Below are positions 9,576 through 18,394 of a stretch of 64,000 nucleotides of DNA, one piece after another; within the stretch, counting starts at the first letter, position 1; the number at the start of each line of letters is the position of its first letter. The stretch lies in NCBI RefSeq assembly GCF_001870465.1, contig NZ_MDGK01000044.1, forward strand, positions 62,001-126,000. Direction: 5' to 3'. A program made the translations under genes and the position numbers. The notes beneath the pieces are model-generated. The model did not search any database, was not told the origin of the DNA, and saw nothing but the letters and a program-made list of their open reading frames with translations. This DNA is from Pseudomonas extremorientalis. Lineage in GTDB: Bacteria > Pseudomonadota > Gammaproteobacteria > Pseudomonadales > Pseudomonadaceae.

Positions 9576-10760
9576 ATGAGCCGAAACATCCCCGAACCGG
9601 ATCTGAACTACCTGCAAAAAGTGCTGCTGGAAATGCTCGCCATCCCCAGCCCCACCGGATTTACCGACACCATCGTGCGCTACGTCGCCGAGCGCCTGGA
9701 AGAGCTGGGCATCCCCTTTGAAATGACCCGGCGCGGCACCATCCGCGCCACCCTCAAGGGCCAGAAAAACAGCCCCGACCGTGCGGTATCAGCACACTTG
9801 GACACCATTGGCGCCGCCGTGCGCGCCATCAAGGACAATGGCCGCTTGAGCCTGGCGCCGGTGGGTTGCTGGTCGAGCCGCTTTGCCGAAGGCAGCCGCG
9901 TCAGCCTGTTTACCGATAACGGCGTGATCCGTGGCAGCGTGTTGCCGTTGATGGCCTCAGGGCATGCGTTCAATACTGCCGTGGATGAAATGCCGGTGAG
10001 CTGGGACCATGTGGAATTGCGCCTGGATGCCTACTGCGCCACCCGAGCCGACTGCGATTCCCTGGGCATTGGCATCGGTGACTATGTCGCCTTCGACCCG
10101 CTGCCGGAATTCACCGAGAGCGGGCACATCAGCGCCCGGCACCTGGACGACAAAGCCGGCGTTGCCGCGCTGCTGGCCGCGCTCAAGGCCATCGTCGACA
10201 GTGGCGAGCCGTTGCTGATCGACTGCCATCCGCTGTTCACCATCACCGAGGAAACCGGCAGTGGCGCAGCGGCCGCACTGCCCTGGGACGTCAGTGAGTT
10301 TGTCGGCATCGACATTGCGCCGGTCGCCCCCGGCCAGCACTCCAGCGAGCATGCGGTGAGCGTCGCGATGCAGGATTCCGGCGGGCCGTACGACTATCAC
10401 CTGTCGCGGCATTTGCTGCGCCTGGCGTCGGACAATGAGTTACCAGTGCGCCGCGATTTGTTCCGCTACTACTTCAGCGACGCGCACTCGGCCGTCACCG
10501 CCGGCCACGACATCCGCACCGCGTTGCTGGCGTTCGGGTGCGATGCGACCCACGGCTACGAGCGCACGCATATCGACAGTCTGGCGGCGCTGAGTCGTCT
10601 ATTGGGCGCCTACATTCTCAGCCCGCCCGTGTTCGCCAGCGATGCACAGCCGGCACAGGGTTCCCTGGACCGGTTCAGTCACCAGATCGAGCACGAGACG
10701 CAGATGGAAAGCGACACGCGAGTGCCGTCGGTGGATAGCCTGGTGGGCAACAAGTCCTGA
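9576..10760 (+). CDS. M42-family peptidase of the NAGGN osmoprotectant system
   Basis: This 394-aa metal-dependent hydrolase of family M42 (tetrahedral aminopeptidases) is the third member of the NAGGN gene trio. Metal-site motifs expected for M42 are visible: SAHLDT near residue 70, HLDDKAGVAALLAAL near 189 (Asp bridging two metals), and ITEETGSGAA near 223 (catalytic Glu and metal ligand). The ATG has CAGGAG 5 nt upstream. It starts 78 bp after the synthetase. The conserved linkage suggests a role in turnover or trimming of the osmolyte, but the substrate in the cell is inferred. An 8-bp GC stem follows at 10776-10800. Confidence 0.92.
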   Translation: MSRNIPEPDLNYLQKVLLEMLAIPSPTGFTDTIVRYVAERLEELGIPFEMTRRGTIRATLKGQKNSPDRAVSAHLDTIGAAVRAIKDNGRLSLAPVGCWSSRFAEGSRVSLFTDNGVIRGSVLPLMASGHAFNTAVDEMPVSWDHVELRLDAYCATRADCDSLGIGIGDYVAFDPLPEFTESGHISARHLDDKAGVAALLAALKAIVDSGEPLLIDCHPLFTITEETGSGAAAALPWDVSEFVGIDIAPVAPGQHSSEHAVSVAMQDSGGPYDYHLSRHLLRLASDNELPVRRDLFRYYFSDAHSAVTAGHDIRTALLAFGCDATHGYERTHIDSLAALSRLLGAYILSPPVFASDAQPAQGSLDRFSHQIEHETQMESDTRVPSVDSLVGNKS

Positions 10761-10775
10761 GACTGGCAACTACGG

Positions 10776-10800
10776 TCCCGGCGCAGTAGGATCGCCGGGA
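10776..10800. terminator. Hairpin between NAGGN operon and yheU
   Basis: Perfect 8-bp inverted repeat TCCCGGCG / CGCCGGGA with a 9-nt loop, 16 nt after the M42 stop. No T tract follows, so termination would be inefficient; it could also protect the 3' end. Confidence 0.4.
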
Positions 10801-10819
10801 TCCATCACCCGAGGCTTGT

Positions 10820-11047
10820 ATGCTGATTCCCTACGATGCACTTGAAGTCGACACGCTCACACGCCTGATCGAAGACTTCGTGACCCGCGACGGCACCGAC
10901 AATGGCGACGACACGCCGCTGGAAACCCGCGTACTGCGTGTGCGCCAGGCACTGACCAAGGGCCAGGCGCTGATCGTGTTCGACCCGGAAAGCGAGCAGT
11001 GCCAGTTGATGCTCAAGCACGACGTGCCCAAGCATCTGTTCGACTGA
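10820..11047 (+). CDS. YheU family protein
   Basis: This 75-aa acidic protein begins MLIPYDALEVDTLTRLIEDF, the signature start of the YheU (UPF0270) family, and has the usual family length. The function of the family is not established. It lies 59 bp after the M42 gene on the same strand, separated by a hairpin without a T tract, and converges on the csrA-like gene with a 2-bp gap between stops. Nothing in it suggests a membrane or secretion signal. Confidence 0.9.
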   Translation: MLIPYDALEVDTLTRLIEDFVTRDGTDNGDDTPLETRVLRVRQALTKGQALIVFDPESEQCQLMLKHDVPKHLFD

Positions 11048-11049
11048 CG

Positions 11050-11253
11050 TCAGAGATTGGGCACCTGCACCGGATGGGTGCTGGCGGCCTGGCGCTCGCG
11101 GATTTTCTGATGCACCTCCGCGCGATGCACATGCACCCCGGCCGGCGCTTCAACGCCAAACTTCACCTGGGTACCGTTCAACTCGAGGATATGCACGGCG
11201 ATGTCATCGCCAATGGAGATGACTTCGCCTATGGCGCGGCTTAAAACCAGCAT
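11050..11253 (-). CDS. CsrA/RsmA-family RNA-binding regulator (divergent paralogue)
   Basis: This 67-aa protein begins MLVLSRAIGEVISIGD, the canonical first strands of CsrA/RsmA. The RNA-contacting C-terminal segment is kept as APAGVHVHRAEVHQKI, including the Arg matching CsrA Arg44. It differs from RsmA/RsmE, which have the APKEVAVHREEIYQRI type of sequence, and resembles the extra RsmI/CsrA1-like copies of fluorescent pseudomonads. The family dimer binds GGA motifs in mRNA leaders and is titrated by RsmX/Y/Z RNAs. ATG 11253 has AAAGGACA upstream; the longer frame to 11316 lacks family similarity. The gene stands alone. Confidence 0.9.
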   Translation of the reverse strand: MLVLSRAIGEVISIGDDIAVHILELNGTQVKFGVEAPAGVHVHRAEVHQKIRERQAASTHPVQVPNL

Positions 11254-11331
11254 GGCGGTTGTCCTTTTAACAGTGAAAGGACCTCGACCATGCGCGCAGG
11301 CTGTGGTGTGCATCAATGGCTTGCCGTGAAA

Positions 11332-11367
11332 TCAGGCACTACTTACATGTGTAGGTAAAATGCCTGA
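11332..11367 (-). terminator. Hairpin downstream of the SDR gene
   Basis: Inverted repeat TCAGGCA / TGCCTGA with an inner TTAC/GTAA pairing. On the minus strand it is followed by TTTCACGG, a weak T tract. It lies 15 bp past the SDR stop and 80 bp before the csrA-like start. Confidence 0.5.
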
Positions 11368-11382
11368 CAGACCACTTCCCGG

Positions 11383-12198
11383 TCAGCCTTTGGCGGCCTG
11401 TGCCTTGGCGCGCATTTTGTCGGCCATGCTGGTCATTTCGTCATACAACAACTGCGGGTTCTTCTGCTTCAACGCCCATGCCATGCGCCCTTGTTCGTGG
11501 GGCAGGATCATGAACTCACCTTCCGCGACCCGCTGATAGATGTAATCGGCGATATCCGCCGCCGAAATCGGCGAGCTTTCCAGCAACTTGCCCACCTGGG
11601 CCTTCATGGCCGGGGTCGGCCCACGGAAGGAATCCAGCAGATTGGTCTGGAAGAACGATGGGCACACCACATGTACACCGATTTCCTGCTGCTTGAGCTC
11701 CACCAGCAGACTCTCCGACAACGCCACCACACCCGCCTTGGCTACGTTGTAGTTGCTCATGGCCGGCCCCTGCATCAGCGCGGCCATGGAGGCGATGTTG
11801 ATGATGCGGCCCTTGCTCTTTTCCAACAGCGGCAGGAACGCCTTGCAGCCCTTGACCACGCCCATCAGGTTGATTGCGATCTGCCAGTCCCAGTCCTCCA
11901 GGGACAACTCGGCAAAGAAACCGCCTGACGCCACGCCTGCGTTGTTGACGATCACATCGATACCGCCCAGCTTGACCTCACAGGCCTGGGCGAACGCGGT
12001 GAGCTGGCTGTAGTCGCGCACGTCGCAGCGCTGGATAAAACCTTCGCCACCGGCCTCGCGCACCAGCCTGAGGGTTTCCTGCAGGCCGGGCTCGCTCACG
12101 TCCGACAAGGCCAACTGCCAGCCCTCACGGGCCCAGCGCAGAGCGATTTCACGACCCAGGCCGGACCCGGCGCCAGTGATCATCATGCGATTTTGCAT
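11383..12198 (-). CDS. Short-chain dehydrogenase/reductase
   Basis: This 271-aa classical SDR has the Rossmann motif TGAGSGLG at residues 8-15, NNAG at 85-88, catalytic Ser137 (NIASMAA) and YNVAK with Tyr150 and Lys154. These show an intact NAD(P)-dependent oxidoreductase. The C-terminal tail (KMRAKAQAAKG) is basic and alanine rich. It is a single-gene unit: a hairpin follows it and the next gene upstream points the other way. The substrate cannot be told from sequence. Confidence 0.93.
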   Translation of the reverse strand: MQNRMMITGAGSGLGREIALRWAREGWQLALSDVSEPGLQETLRLVREAGGEGFIQRCDVRDYSQLTAFAQACEVKLGGIDVIVNNAGVASGGFFAELSLEDWDWQIAINLMGVVKGCKAFLPLLEKSKGRIINIASMAALMQGPAMSNYNVAKAGVVALSESLLVELKQQEIGVHVVCPSFFQTNLLDSFRGPTPAMKAQVGKLLESSPISAADIADYIYQRVAEGEFMILPHEQGRMAWALKQKNPQLLYDEMTSMADKMRAKAQAAKG

Positions 12199-12525
12199 AG
12201 GAAGTTGCCTTGTGGTTCACGGAAGAAGTGACCGGCAGTGTAGCGAAGGTTTTTCCTGCCCCCATCCACCATCAGAGTGATGAATGCCCCTGGCAAACCG
12301 TGGGCCGGGTCGGATGTTCGCGTATAGCCTAAGTTCAATATTTTTCAACTAATAGGTTTAGTTGCGAGCGCATTAAAAGAAATAAGCCTGTGTGCGAAAT
12401 GCTTTAAAAAAATACTGAATTTTCTGCGAAGAACCAGAGTCGGAGTTGTTAAGGCGTCTGTCTTTAATATGCGGGCCTATCGTTAAACAACCGGTCTTTG
12501 CAGAAGGCCAATAAGGAAAAAAACC
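12199..12525. other. 327-bp intergenic region between divergent SDR and DUF3309 genes
   Basis: AT-rich stretch at 12335-12425 that must hold the promoters of the two divergent genes. I see no certain -35/-10 pair and no long repeat. A leftward frame (12373-12591) overlaps the small DUF3309 gene and has no family features. Confidence 0.5.
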
Positions 12526-12678
12526 ATGAGCCTCATTCTGATCATTATCTTGATCCTCCTGCTGGTCGGCGGTCTGCCAGTGTTCCCTCACTCACGTAAC
12601 TGGGGCTATGGCCCGTCAGGTATCCTGGGCGTTGTCCTAGTGGTGCTGCTGGTACTGTTGTTGCTTGGGCGTATATAA
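12526..12678 (+). CDS. DUF3309 family small hydrophobic protein
   Basis: This 50-aa gene starts MSLILIIILILLLVGG, continues with LPVFPHSRNWGYGPSG and ends with a second hydrophobic segment GILGVVLVVLLVLLLLG. That pattern (two transmembrane helices around a PxxPHSRNWGYGPSG loop) is the DUF3309 signature found in many proteobacteria. AAGGA lies 9 nt before the ATG. A strong terminator follows 10 bp after the stop, so it is an independent unit. The role is unknown; relatives are often linked to general stress conditions, but nothing here proves that. Confidence 0.88.
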   Translation: MSLILIIILILLLVGGLPVFPHSRNWGYGPSGILGVVLVVLLVLLLLGRI

Positions 12679-12688
12679 ACGCCAGGCA

Positions 12689-12720
12689 AAAAAAGAGGCC
12701 CTTTAAAGGGCCTCTTTTTT
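12689..12720. terminator. Bidirectional rho-independent terminator
   Basis: Near-perfect stem AAAGAGGCCCTTTAAAGGGC continuing to CTCTTT, flanked by A tract and T tract. It serves the DUF3309 gene rightward and the LtaS-like gene leftward. Confidence 0.95.
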
Positions 12721-12732
12721 ATGGCCGGTTAA

Positions 12733-14820
12733 TTAGTCCGGCTTGCCGTTGACCACACCGGCGGTGTTATCCAACAGGCTCTTGGTAGCGGTCTGCAGGA
12801 ACGACTCAAGTTTCTGCTTCAGTGCCGCCTCGTCCGGCGACTCGGGAATCACTTTACCGGTCGGGTTGGCGCCCAGTTCGTATTCCCACAACTTCGGTGG
12901 CATTTCCTTCGGCAGCACCAGAATGCGATCTGCCGTCACCAATGCCACGGTTTGATCGCTGCCCGATGGCTTGATCACACCAAAACCCTTATCGCCTTCC
13001 GGCAGGTTCAACAGGTCACGGCCCCAGCACTGGTGCAGGGTATCGCCACCCAGGCGGCCCATGATGGTTGGCACGATGTCGATCTGGGTGCCCACGGTGT
13101 GGTCACGCTCGCCGAACTTTTCCTGCATGCCTGGCGCGATCATCAGCATCGGCACGTTGAAACGGCCCAGGTCCATTTCGGTGATCTGCTGCTCGTTGCC
13201 GAAGCCATGGTCACCCACGATGACGAACAGGGTTTCCTTGAAGTAAGGCTCCTTGCGGGCCTTCTCAAAGAACTGGCCCAGGGCCCAGTCGGAATAGCGC
13301 ATGGCGGTCAAATGCTCGTTGAGGCTGCCACGGTCGGTGACTTTCTCAACTGGCAACGGCGTCGGCAACGCGTACGGCGTGTGGTTGGACAGGGTTTGCA
13401 GCAACGCATAGAAGGGCTTGCCGCCTTCACGCGCCTTGAGCTCTTCCAGGCCACGGTTGAACATATCCTGGTCAGACACGCCCCACGTCGGGTCGGAGAA
13501 CACCGGGTCGACGAAGTCATTGCGACCGATGAAGTTGGTCATGCCCTGGTTGCTGAAAAAGCCCGACTGGTTGTCCCAGGCGAAATCGCCGTTGTACACA
13601 TACACGTCGTCAAACTTGCGCGCGCTGAGCAACTGCGGCAGGCCCGACAGCTTGTGGCTGCCTTCCGGGGTCTGCATCAGGTATTCGAAGCCCGGCAGGT
13701 TCGGGAAGCACGCCATGGTGGCGAACATACCCTGGTGGGTATGGGTGCCGTTGGAGAAGAAACGGTCGAACAGCAGGCCTTCCTTGGACAGTTTGTCGAA
13801 GTACGGCGTGATGTTGCCCGGACGACCCAAGGCGCCGACCGAGTGACCGGCGAAGCTTTCCATGAGGATCACGACCACGTTCTTGATCGGCAGGGTCTTC
13901 TCGGCCGGCGGCATGTAGTCGCGGCGCACGGCGGCGATGTCGGTATCCACCAGTTTCTCTTGCGGCAGCACCAGCATGTCACGCACGGTCTGGGTGGCCA
14001 GCGGCTGGTCGAGGGTGGCCTTCCAGATATTGGAGCGATCTTCGGAGAACCGTGACTTGGCCGCGGCGATCAGCGACAAGGTGCCGTTGAGGCCCAACTG
14101 GTTGGCGAAGTTCGAATCCGTAGTGTAGACATCCCCCCAACGCAGCGGCGGCCCCTGGCGCAGGGTGCCACGGATGGCGACCACGGCGATCAGCAGGCAG
14201 ACCACGAACACCGCGATGCGCGTGTACCACGGCGCGACCTGGCGAGTGCCGATGCTGCCACCGCTGAACGGGCCACGCGGGCGTGTGGCGCGGTCGGCGC
14301 CTTTGAACGCCATGCTCAGGATCAACGTACCCACGGCCCAGGCCAGCAAGTAGCGCACCACCGGGAAACCGTACCAGAGCATGCTCATCACGGTCTTCGG
14401 GTCTTCCTTCACATATTGGAAGACCAGGCCGTTGAGGCGCTGGTGGAACTCGCGGTAGAAGTCCATTTCCATCAGGCCCAGGAACAGGGCGATGCTGGAC
14501 GCGACGGTCAGCCACAAACGGAAGAACCCACGCGCAGCCATGGCGCGGACGCTGAACAAGGCCAACAGCAGCGGGACCAGCAGGTACATCACCAGGCGAA
14601 TGTCCAGGCGCAGGCCATTGCCGAACGCTTCGAGGAAGGTCGAGGCCGGCGTGTCGAGGATCATTTCGCGGTTGTAGACCAGCAGCGCCAGGCGCAGCAG
14701 GGAGAACATCACCATCATGACCAGTGCGCAGAGCAGCGTGTACGCCAGATGGGATTTGACGGTCGGTTGCAGCAGGCGATTAGAAGCTCGCTGCTGACTC
14801 AGGGCGTCCGGGTTTGCCAT
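12733..14820 (-). CDS. LtaS-like membrane sulfatase / phosphoglycerol transferase
   Basis: This 695-aa inner-membrane protein has about five N-terminal transmembrane helices (within residues 25-190 and near 215) and a large periplasmic alkaline-phosphatase-fold domain. Metal and nucleophile residues of the LtaS/OpgB type are visible: Glu321 in MESFAGH, Thr358 in NGTHTHQG, and Asp537-His538 in VGDHGFG. In Gram-negatives such proteins usually transfer phosphoglycerol or phosphoethanolamine-type groups to periplasmic glycans or lipids; the exact substrate is not shown here. It is monocistronic and ends at the shared terminator. Its synteny with speE/mtn genes of P. aeruginosa (PA1689 region) supports orthology. 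Confidence 0.9.
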   Translation of the reverse strand: MANPDALSQQRASNRLLQPTVKSHLAYTLLCALVMMVMFSLLRLALLVYNREMILDTPASTFLEAFGNGLRLDIRLVMYLLVPLLLALFSVRAMAARGFFRLWLTVASSIALFLGLMEMDFYREFHQRLNGLVFQYVKEDPKTVMSMLWYGFPVVRYLLAWAVGTLILSMAFKGADRATRPRGPFSGGSIGTRQVAPWYTRIAVFVVCLLIAVVAIRGTLRQGPPLRWGDVYTTDSNFANQLGLNGTLSLIAAAKSRFSEDRSNIWKATLDQPLATQTVRDMLVLPQEKLVDTDIAAVRRDYMPPAEKTLPIKNVVVILMESFAGHSVGALGRPGNITPYFDKLSKEGLLFDRFFSNGTHTHQGMFATMACFPNLPGFEYLMQTPEGSHKLSGLPQLLSARKFDDVYVYNGDFAWDNQSGFFSNQGMTNFIGRNDFVDPVFSDPTWGVSDQDMFNRGLEELKAREGGKPFYALLQTLSNHTPYALPTPLPVEKVTDRGSLNEHLTAMRYSDWALGQFFEKARKEPYFKETLFVIVGDHGFGNEQQITEMDLGRFNVPMLMIAPGMQEKFGERDHTVGTQIDIVPTIMGRLGGDTLHQCWGRDLLNLPEGDKGFGVIKPSGSDQTVALVTADRILVLPKEMPPKLWEYELGANPTGKVIPESPDEAALKQKLESFLQTATKSLLDNTAGVVNGKPD

Positions 14821-15109
14821 GTCGTTTCAGGACCCATTGGAAGTTTAAGTGACGAAGTAGTGCAGTGGCGCGAATGGTGCCCGATCAACGGCGGCAAGGC
14901 TATTAATTACTGAACGTGCACCGGCGCTCCGCCTTTAGTGGCTCTTGGGACAGGGCCTTGGCAGGAAGATAAAGCCGGCGAATTGTCTTGGAAGGGATGT
15001 GAAAATTTTGTGCAGCGAATATTTCGAAACACAAAATGAATTGAAGGGTAAACCCGTGGCCCGACAGCGGCCGAGCCAGGGTTCGACAGCTGCCAGGTGG
15101 TGTGCGAGA

Positions 15110-15301
15110 TCAGATCCGCACATTACCCCGTGGTCCGGCAATCGCCCAGATGATCAGGCCCAGCACCGGCAGCAGCAGGATCAACAAGATCCACAACACC
15201 TTGGCGCCCGTGCTTGCGCCGCTTTTGAATACGTTGATGATCGCCCAGATATCCAGCGCGAGGATGATCAGCCCGATCAAGCTATTAAACGTGGAACCCA
15301 T
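15110..15301 (-). CDS. PLDc_N domain small membrane protein
   Basis: This 63-aa protein (MGSTFNSLIGLIILALDIWA...) has two transmembrane helices separated by a short loop, ending in WAIAGPRGNVRI. That matches the phospholipase D nuclease N-terminal (PLDc_N) small-protein family, where the W-I-x-x-I-x-GP-x-G motif is typical; no catalytic HKD motif is present, so it is not a phospholipase by itself. ATG 15301 has TTAGGAG upstream; the eight extra codons to 15325 are unlikely. An 8-bp stem lies just upstream of the ribosome site. It follows the hypothetical gene by 67 bp on the same strand. Confidence 0.85.
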   Translation of the reverse strand: MGSTFNSLIGLIILALDIWAIINVFKSGASTGAKVLWILLILLLPVLGLIIWAIAGPRGNVRI

Positions 15302-15315
15302 GGTGTCGCTCCTAA

Positions 15316-15351
15316 GTGAGGGCATGCCCTTGTAGGATAGTCAGCCCTCAC
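15316..15351 (-). promoter_or_regulatory. Leader hairpin next to the PLDc_N ribosome-binding site
   Basis: Perfect 8-bp stem GTGAGGGC / GCCCTCAC with a 20-nt loop; an alternative short palindrome GGGCATGCCC lies inside it. On the minus strand the stem ends immediately before TTAGGAG, the ribosome site of the PLDc_N gene, so the fold could affect translation or end the upstream message. Confidence 0.4.
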
Positions 15352-15368
15352 GGGGGTTCCGTTTTATT

Positions 15369-15899
15369 TCAGACGTGAACCGCGACTTTCAGCGCTTCCA
15401 GGGACGGTTCGCCCTTGATGCCGATTTCGGCGCACAGCTCCAGCACGCGCGGCAGGTCGTTGCCGTACACCAGTACCGCCTGGATCTCATCATCCAGCAG
15501 TTGGCTGAAGTTGAGCAGCACATAGCCGCCATCCTCCGGGCTGAGGGCGCTCATCTGGATCTGGATGCGGTTGAGTGCGGTCAGGTCTTCGGTCTTGGCC
15601 AGTTGCTTGGGCTTGAGGTTGAACGCAACGCCCGGGCCGAACGACGCGACGATCTGCGCGAACAGGTCACCATAGGTGTCGGCCTGGAACAGCACGGTGT
15701 CCGGCAGGCTGCCGACCACCACCCACTCACCCAGTGGGATGGGGAAGGTGTCGTCATAGTTGATATCCGGGTTGGCCGCCAGAAACGCGGCCGGGTCGGC
15801 GTAGGCCTGGGCTGCCTCATCGGCGATGCGCGCCACCTCGTCCTCGCCCATGACGCCGGCGCTGATTTTGCTGATGAGTTCGACGAGGGCGGTTTTCAT
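15369..15899 (-). CDS. Conserved hypothetical protein (176 aa)
   Basis: I do not recognise a named domain. The protein is acidic, soluble, without signal peptide or transmembrane segment. It has a helical N-terminus (residues 1-45), then a mixed region with FPIPLGEWVVVGSLPDTVLF and a C-terminal half that ends in GEPSLEALKVAVHV. ATG 15899 has AGGACC 7 nt upstream. It lies 42 bp after the ankyrin-repeat gene and 67 bp before the PLDc_N gene on the same strand, so it is probably cotranscribed with the ankyrin protein and could be its partner; that is inference from spacing only. Confidence 0.8.
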   Translation of the reverse strand: MKTALVELISKISAGVMGEDEVARIADEAAQAYADPAAFLAANPDINYDDTFPIPLGEWVVVGSLPDTVLFQADTYGDLFAQIVASFGPGVAFNLKPKQLAKTEDLTALNRIQIQMSALSPEDGGYVLLNFSQLLDDEIQAVLVYGNDLPRVLELCAEIGIKGEPSLEALKVAVHV

Positions 15900-15941
15900 G
15901 GGAATGGTCCTGTAGCGGGCTGGCTTTTGAGGGCGCGTAGC

Positions 15942-16457
15942 CTACACCAGTTTCTGCAACTGCGCCGTCGTATCCACCGCGCCCATGGTTTGCGCGGCAG
16001 CCAGTGCGGTGGCGCCATTAGCGTCGGTGGCCTTGGGGTTGGCGCCCTGCCCCAGCAGGTAATCGACCATTTCCACGCGGTTGAACATCGCCGCCATCAT
16101 CAACGCCGTACGGCCGTCGGAAGACGCGGCGTCCACCGGCGCGCCTCCGTCGATCAGCGCCTTGACCACGTCCAGGTTGCCCTTGAACGCTGCACCGGCC
16201 ATCGGCAGCTGGTTCTTGTCGTTGGCGATCTGCGGATCGGCCTTGAACTCCAGCAGCACTTTTACCGCCTCGGCATGGCCGTGATAAGCCGCGAGCATCA
16301 GCAAGGTGTCGCCGTTGTGGTTGCGCAAGTTGGCCGGCAAGCCTTTGGCCAGCAGCGCAGCGAGCATGGCGGCGTCGCCTTTGCGGGCAACGTCGAAGAC
16401 CTGCTCGGCAAATTCGGCGGCTTCGTCTTCGGTCATTTGTTTGGCTTGGTCTGACAT
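15942..16457 (-). CDS. Ankyrin-repeat protein
   Basis: This 171-aa protein contains about four ankyrin repeats from residue 20 onward, shown by units such as NGDTLLMLAAYHGHAEAVKV, DGRTALMMAAMFNRVEMVDY and the capping NGATALAAAQTMGAVDT. Such repeats mediate protein-protein contacts. There is no signal peptide, so it should act in the cytoplasm. AAGGAG precedes the ATG. It starts 110 bp after the acyl-CoA synthetase and leads directly into the 176-aa hypothetical gene. Confidence 0.92.
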   Translation of the reverse strand: MSDQAKQMTEDEAAEFAEQVFDVARKGDAAMLAALLAKGLPANLRNHNGDTLLMLAAYHGHAEAVKVLLEFKADPQIANDKNQLPMAGAAFKGNLDVVKALIDGGAPVDAASSDGRTALMMAAMFNRVEMVDYLLGQGANPKATDANGATALAAAQTMGAVDTTAQLQKLV

Positions 16458-16567
16458 GTGGGGCTCCTTGTCTGGTCCTTTATATGGCGCCCAGTGTCAC
16501 GAGGGAGTTCCCCCCTGTCATTGCTTTTTTGTCAAAAGCGGCAATAGGCAGAATCAATAGCGCTACT

Positions 16568-18394
16568 TTAATAACGAAAATGCCCACCCTGGATCTGCGC
16601 CAGCAATTGCCCGGTGACCGGCACATAACTGTCCGACCCCGGCAGCCAGGCGTAGACCGGGTCATTGCCCGCCTTGTCCGGGTCGAAGGCTTCCTCCTTG
16701 AGCCGCACCTTCTGATATTTGAAGGTGCCGGTGGTTTCCATCTTCACCTTGATCCGCAGGAACAATGGCACGGCATAGTGCGGCAACTGGCCGTGGGCGA
16801 ACTGCAGCAACTCACGCATGTCCAGGGCAGCCAGCGATTCGCTCGGGGTGATGGCGACCATGCCGGCACGGCCGTTGGTGTTTTCGATTTCCACGCCATA
16901 GGCCACGACTTCAGCGATCTGCGGATGTTGCAACAGGATGTTCTCCACTTCGGTGGTGGAGACGTTTTCTCCCTTCCAGCGATAGGTGTCGCCCAGGCGG
17001 TCGACGAACTGTGCATGGCCGAAGCCGATACTGCGCACCAGATCGCCGGTATTGAAGTAGCGGTCGCCCTTCTCGAACACATCCGTGAGGATCACCTTGC
17101 GGTTTTTTTCCGGGTCGGTGTAACCGTCATAGGGCGACTTTTCATCGATCCTGGCCAGCAACAAGCCCTGCCCGCCGGTCTTCACTTTGTGCATGAAACC
17201 ATCGCCGCCACGGATCGGTTCACCCGTGTCGTGGGCGTAGTCCACCAACGCCCAGTGTTGCAGGCAAAAGCCGACGGTGTTGTCGAAATTCAATATGTTG
17301 GTAAAACCGATATTGCCGTCGCTGGCGGCGTACAACTCGCAGACATGCTCCACGCCGTAGCGCGCCTTGAATTGCGCCCACACGCCAGGACGCAGGCCAT
17401 TGCCGACCATCTTGGTCACGCGGTGATCACGGTCGTTTTCGGCCGCTGGCTGGTCGAGCAGGTAGCGGCATAGTTCGCCGACGTAGCCGAGGGTGGTCGC
17501 CTTGAATCTGCGCGCATCCTCCCAGAACTGACTGGCGCTGAACTTGCGCCGGATAGCGAAACCGGACGCCCCGACAATCGCCGAGCCCCAGCACACACAG
17601 AGGCCGGTGGCGTGGTACAGCGGCAGGGTGCAATAAAGAACATCCTCCGGCCCCATGTCCAGCGCAATGCTGCCGAAGCTGATCGCGGTCTTGGTCCAGC
17701 GGCCATGTTTCATGATGCCGGCCTTGGGCAGCCCGGTGGTGCCGGAGGTATAGATATAGAAGCAGGGGTCGTTGAAGAAAATCTGCGCGGTACTCGGCAG
17801 GTTATCTACCGGCCCACCAGCGCTGGCAGCCATCAGGTCACAATACCCATCGGGCAGCGCAGTGGCTTGCTGGTCCGCGACAAACCAGGTGCGTTCAGCG
17901 GGAATGCTCACCTGCTCACGTACCGCGTCATAGGAAGCCACCAATTCCGCACCGGCCACAATCGCCACCGGGTTCACCAGGTTGAGGCTGTGCAGCAGCG
18001 CCGCCTGGGTCTGCGCGGTATTGAGCATCGCGCAGATGCCGCCCAGCTTGGCCACGGCCAGCACACTGAGCAGCAACTCGGGACGGTTTTCGATAAAGAT
18101 CGCCACCACATCGCCCTTGCCGATGCCCTGGGCTTGCAGATGGTGGGCAATACGGTTGGCCTGCTGGTTGGCTTCGCTGTAGCTGAGCACGCGCTCTCCG
18201 TACAACAAGGCGGTGCCATCCGGGTTGCGCAGGGTGGCTTGTTCAAACTGCCAGCCCAGGCCACAGGGCTGAGCGGGGTCGGTGACATTGGCGGCCCGCA
18301 TGCCGCGCACCACCCGAGGCAGAGCACGAACAATGGCCGGCACCTTACGCAGCATCATGCCCCAGGTGATCATGTCGTTTTGCGGGTGGCTCAT
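16568..18394 (-). CDS. Long-chain acyl-CoA synthetase (FATP/FadD-like)
   Basis: This 608-aa adenylate-forming enzyme activates fatty acids to acyl-CoA. The P-loop motif YTSGTTGLPKAGIMKHGRW, the FNTGDLVRSIGFGHAQFVDR motif and the hinge GDTYRWKGENVSTTEVENIL are intact; the combination is typical of the very-long-chain (FATP-like) branch. The start MSHPQNDM at 18394 has AAGGAC upstream; the frame runs 70 codons further without similarity, which I reject. No export signal. It stands alone, with a 352-bp region upstream. Confidence 0.93.
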   Translation of the reverse strand: MSHPQNDMITWGMMLRKVPAIVRALPRVVRGMRAANVTDPAQPCGLGWQFEQATLRNPDGTALLYGERVLSYSEANQQANRIAHHLQAQGIGKGDVVAIFIENRPELLLSVLAVAKLGGICAMLNTAQTQAALLHSLNLVNPVAIVAGAELVASYDAVREQVSIPAERTWFVADQQATALPDGYCDLMAASAGGPVDNLPSTAQIFFNDPCFYIYTSGTTGLPKAGIMKHGRWTKTAISFGSIALDMGPEDVLYCTLPLYHATGLCVCWGSAIVGASGFAIRRKFSASQFWEDARRFKATTLGYVGELCRYLLDQPAAENDRDHRVTKMVGNGLRPGVWAQFKARYGVEHVCELYAASDGNIGFTNILNFDNTVGFCLQHWALVDYAHDTGEPIRGGDGFMHKVKTGGQGLLLARIDEKSPYDGYTDPEKNRKVILTDVFEKGDRYFNTGDLVRSIGFGHAQFVDRLGDTYRWKGENVSTTEVENILLQHPQIAEVVAYGVEIENTNGRAGMVAITPSESLAALDMRELLQFAHGQLPHYAVPLFLRIKVKMETTGTFKYQKVRLKEEAFDPDKAGNDPVYAWLPGSDSYVPVTGQLLAQIQGGHFRY

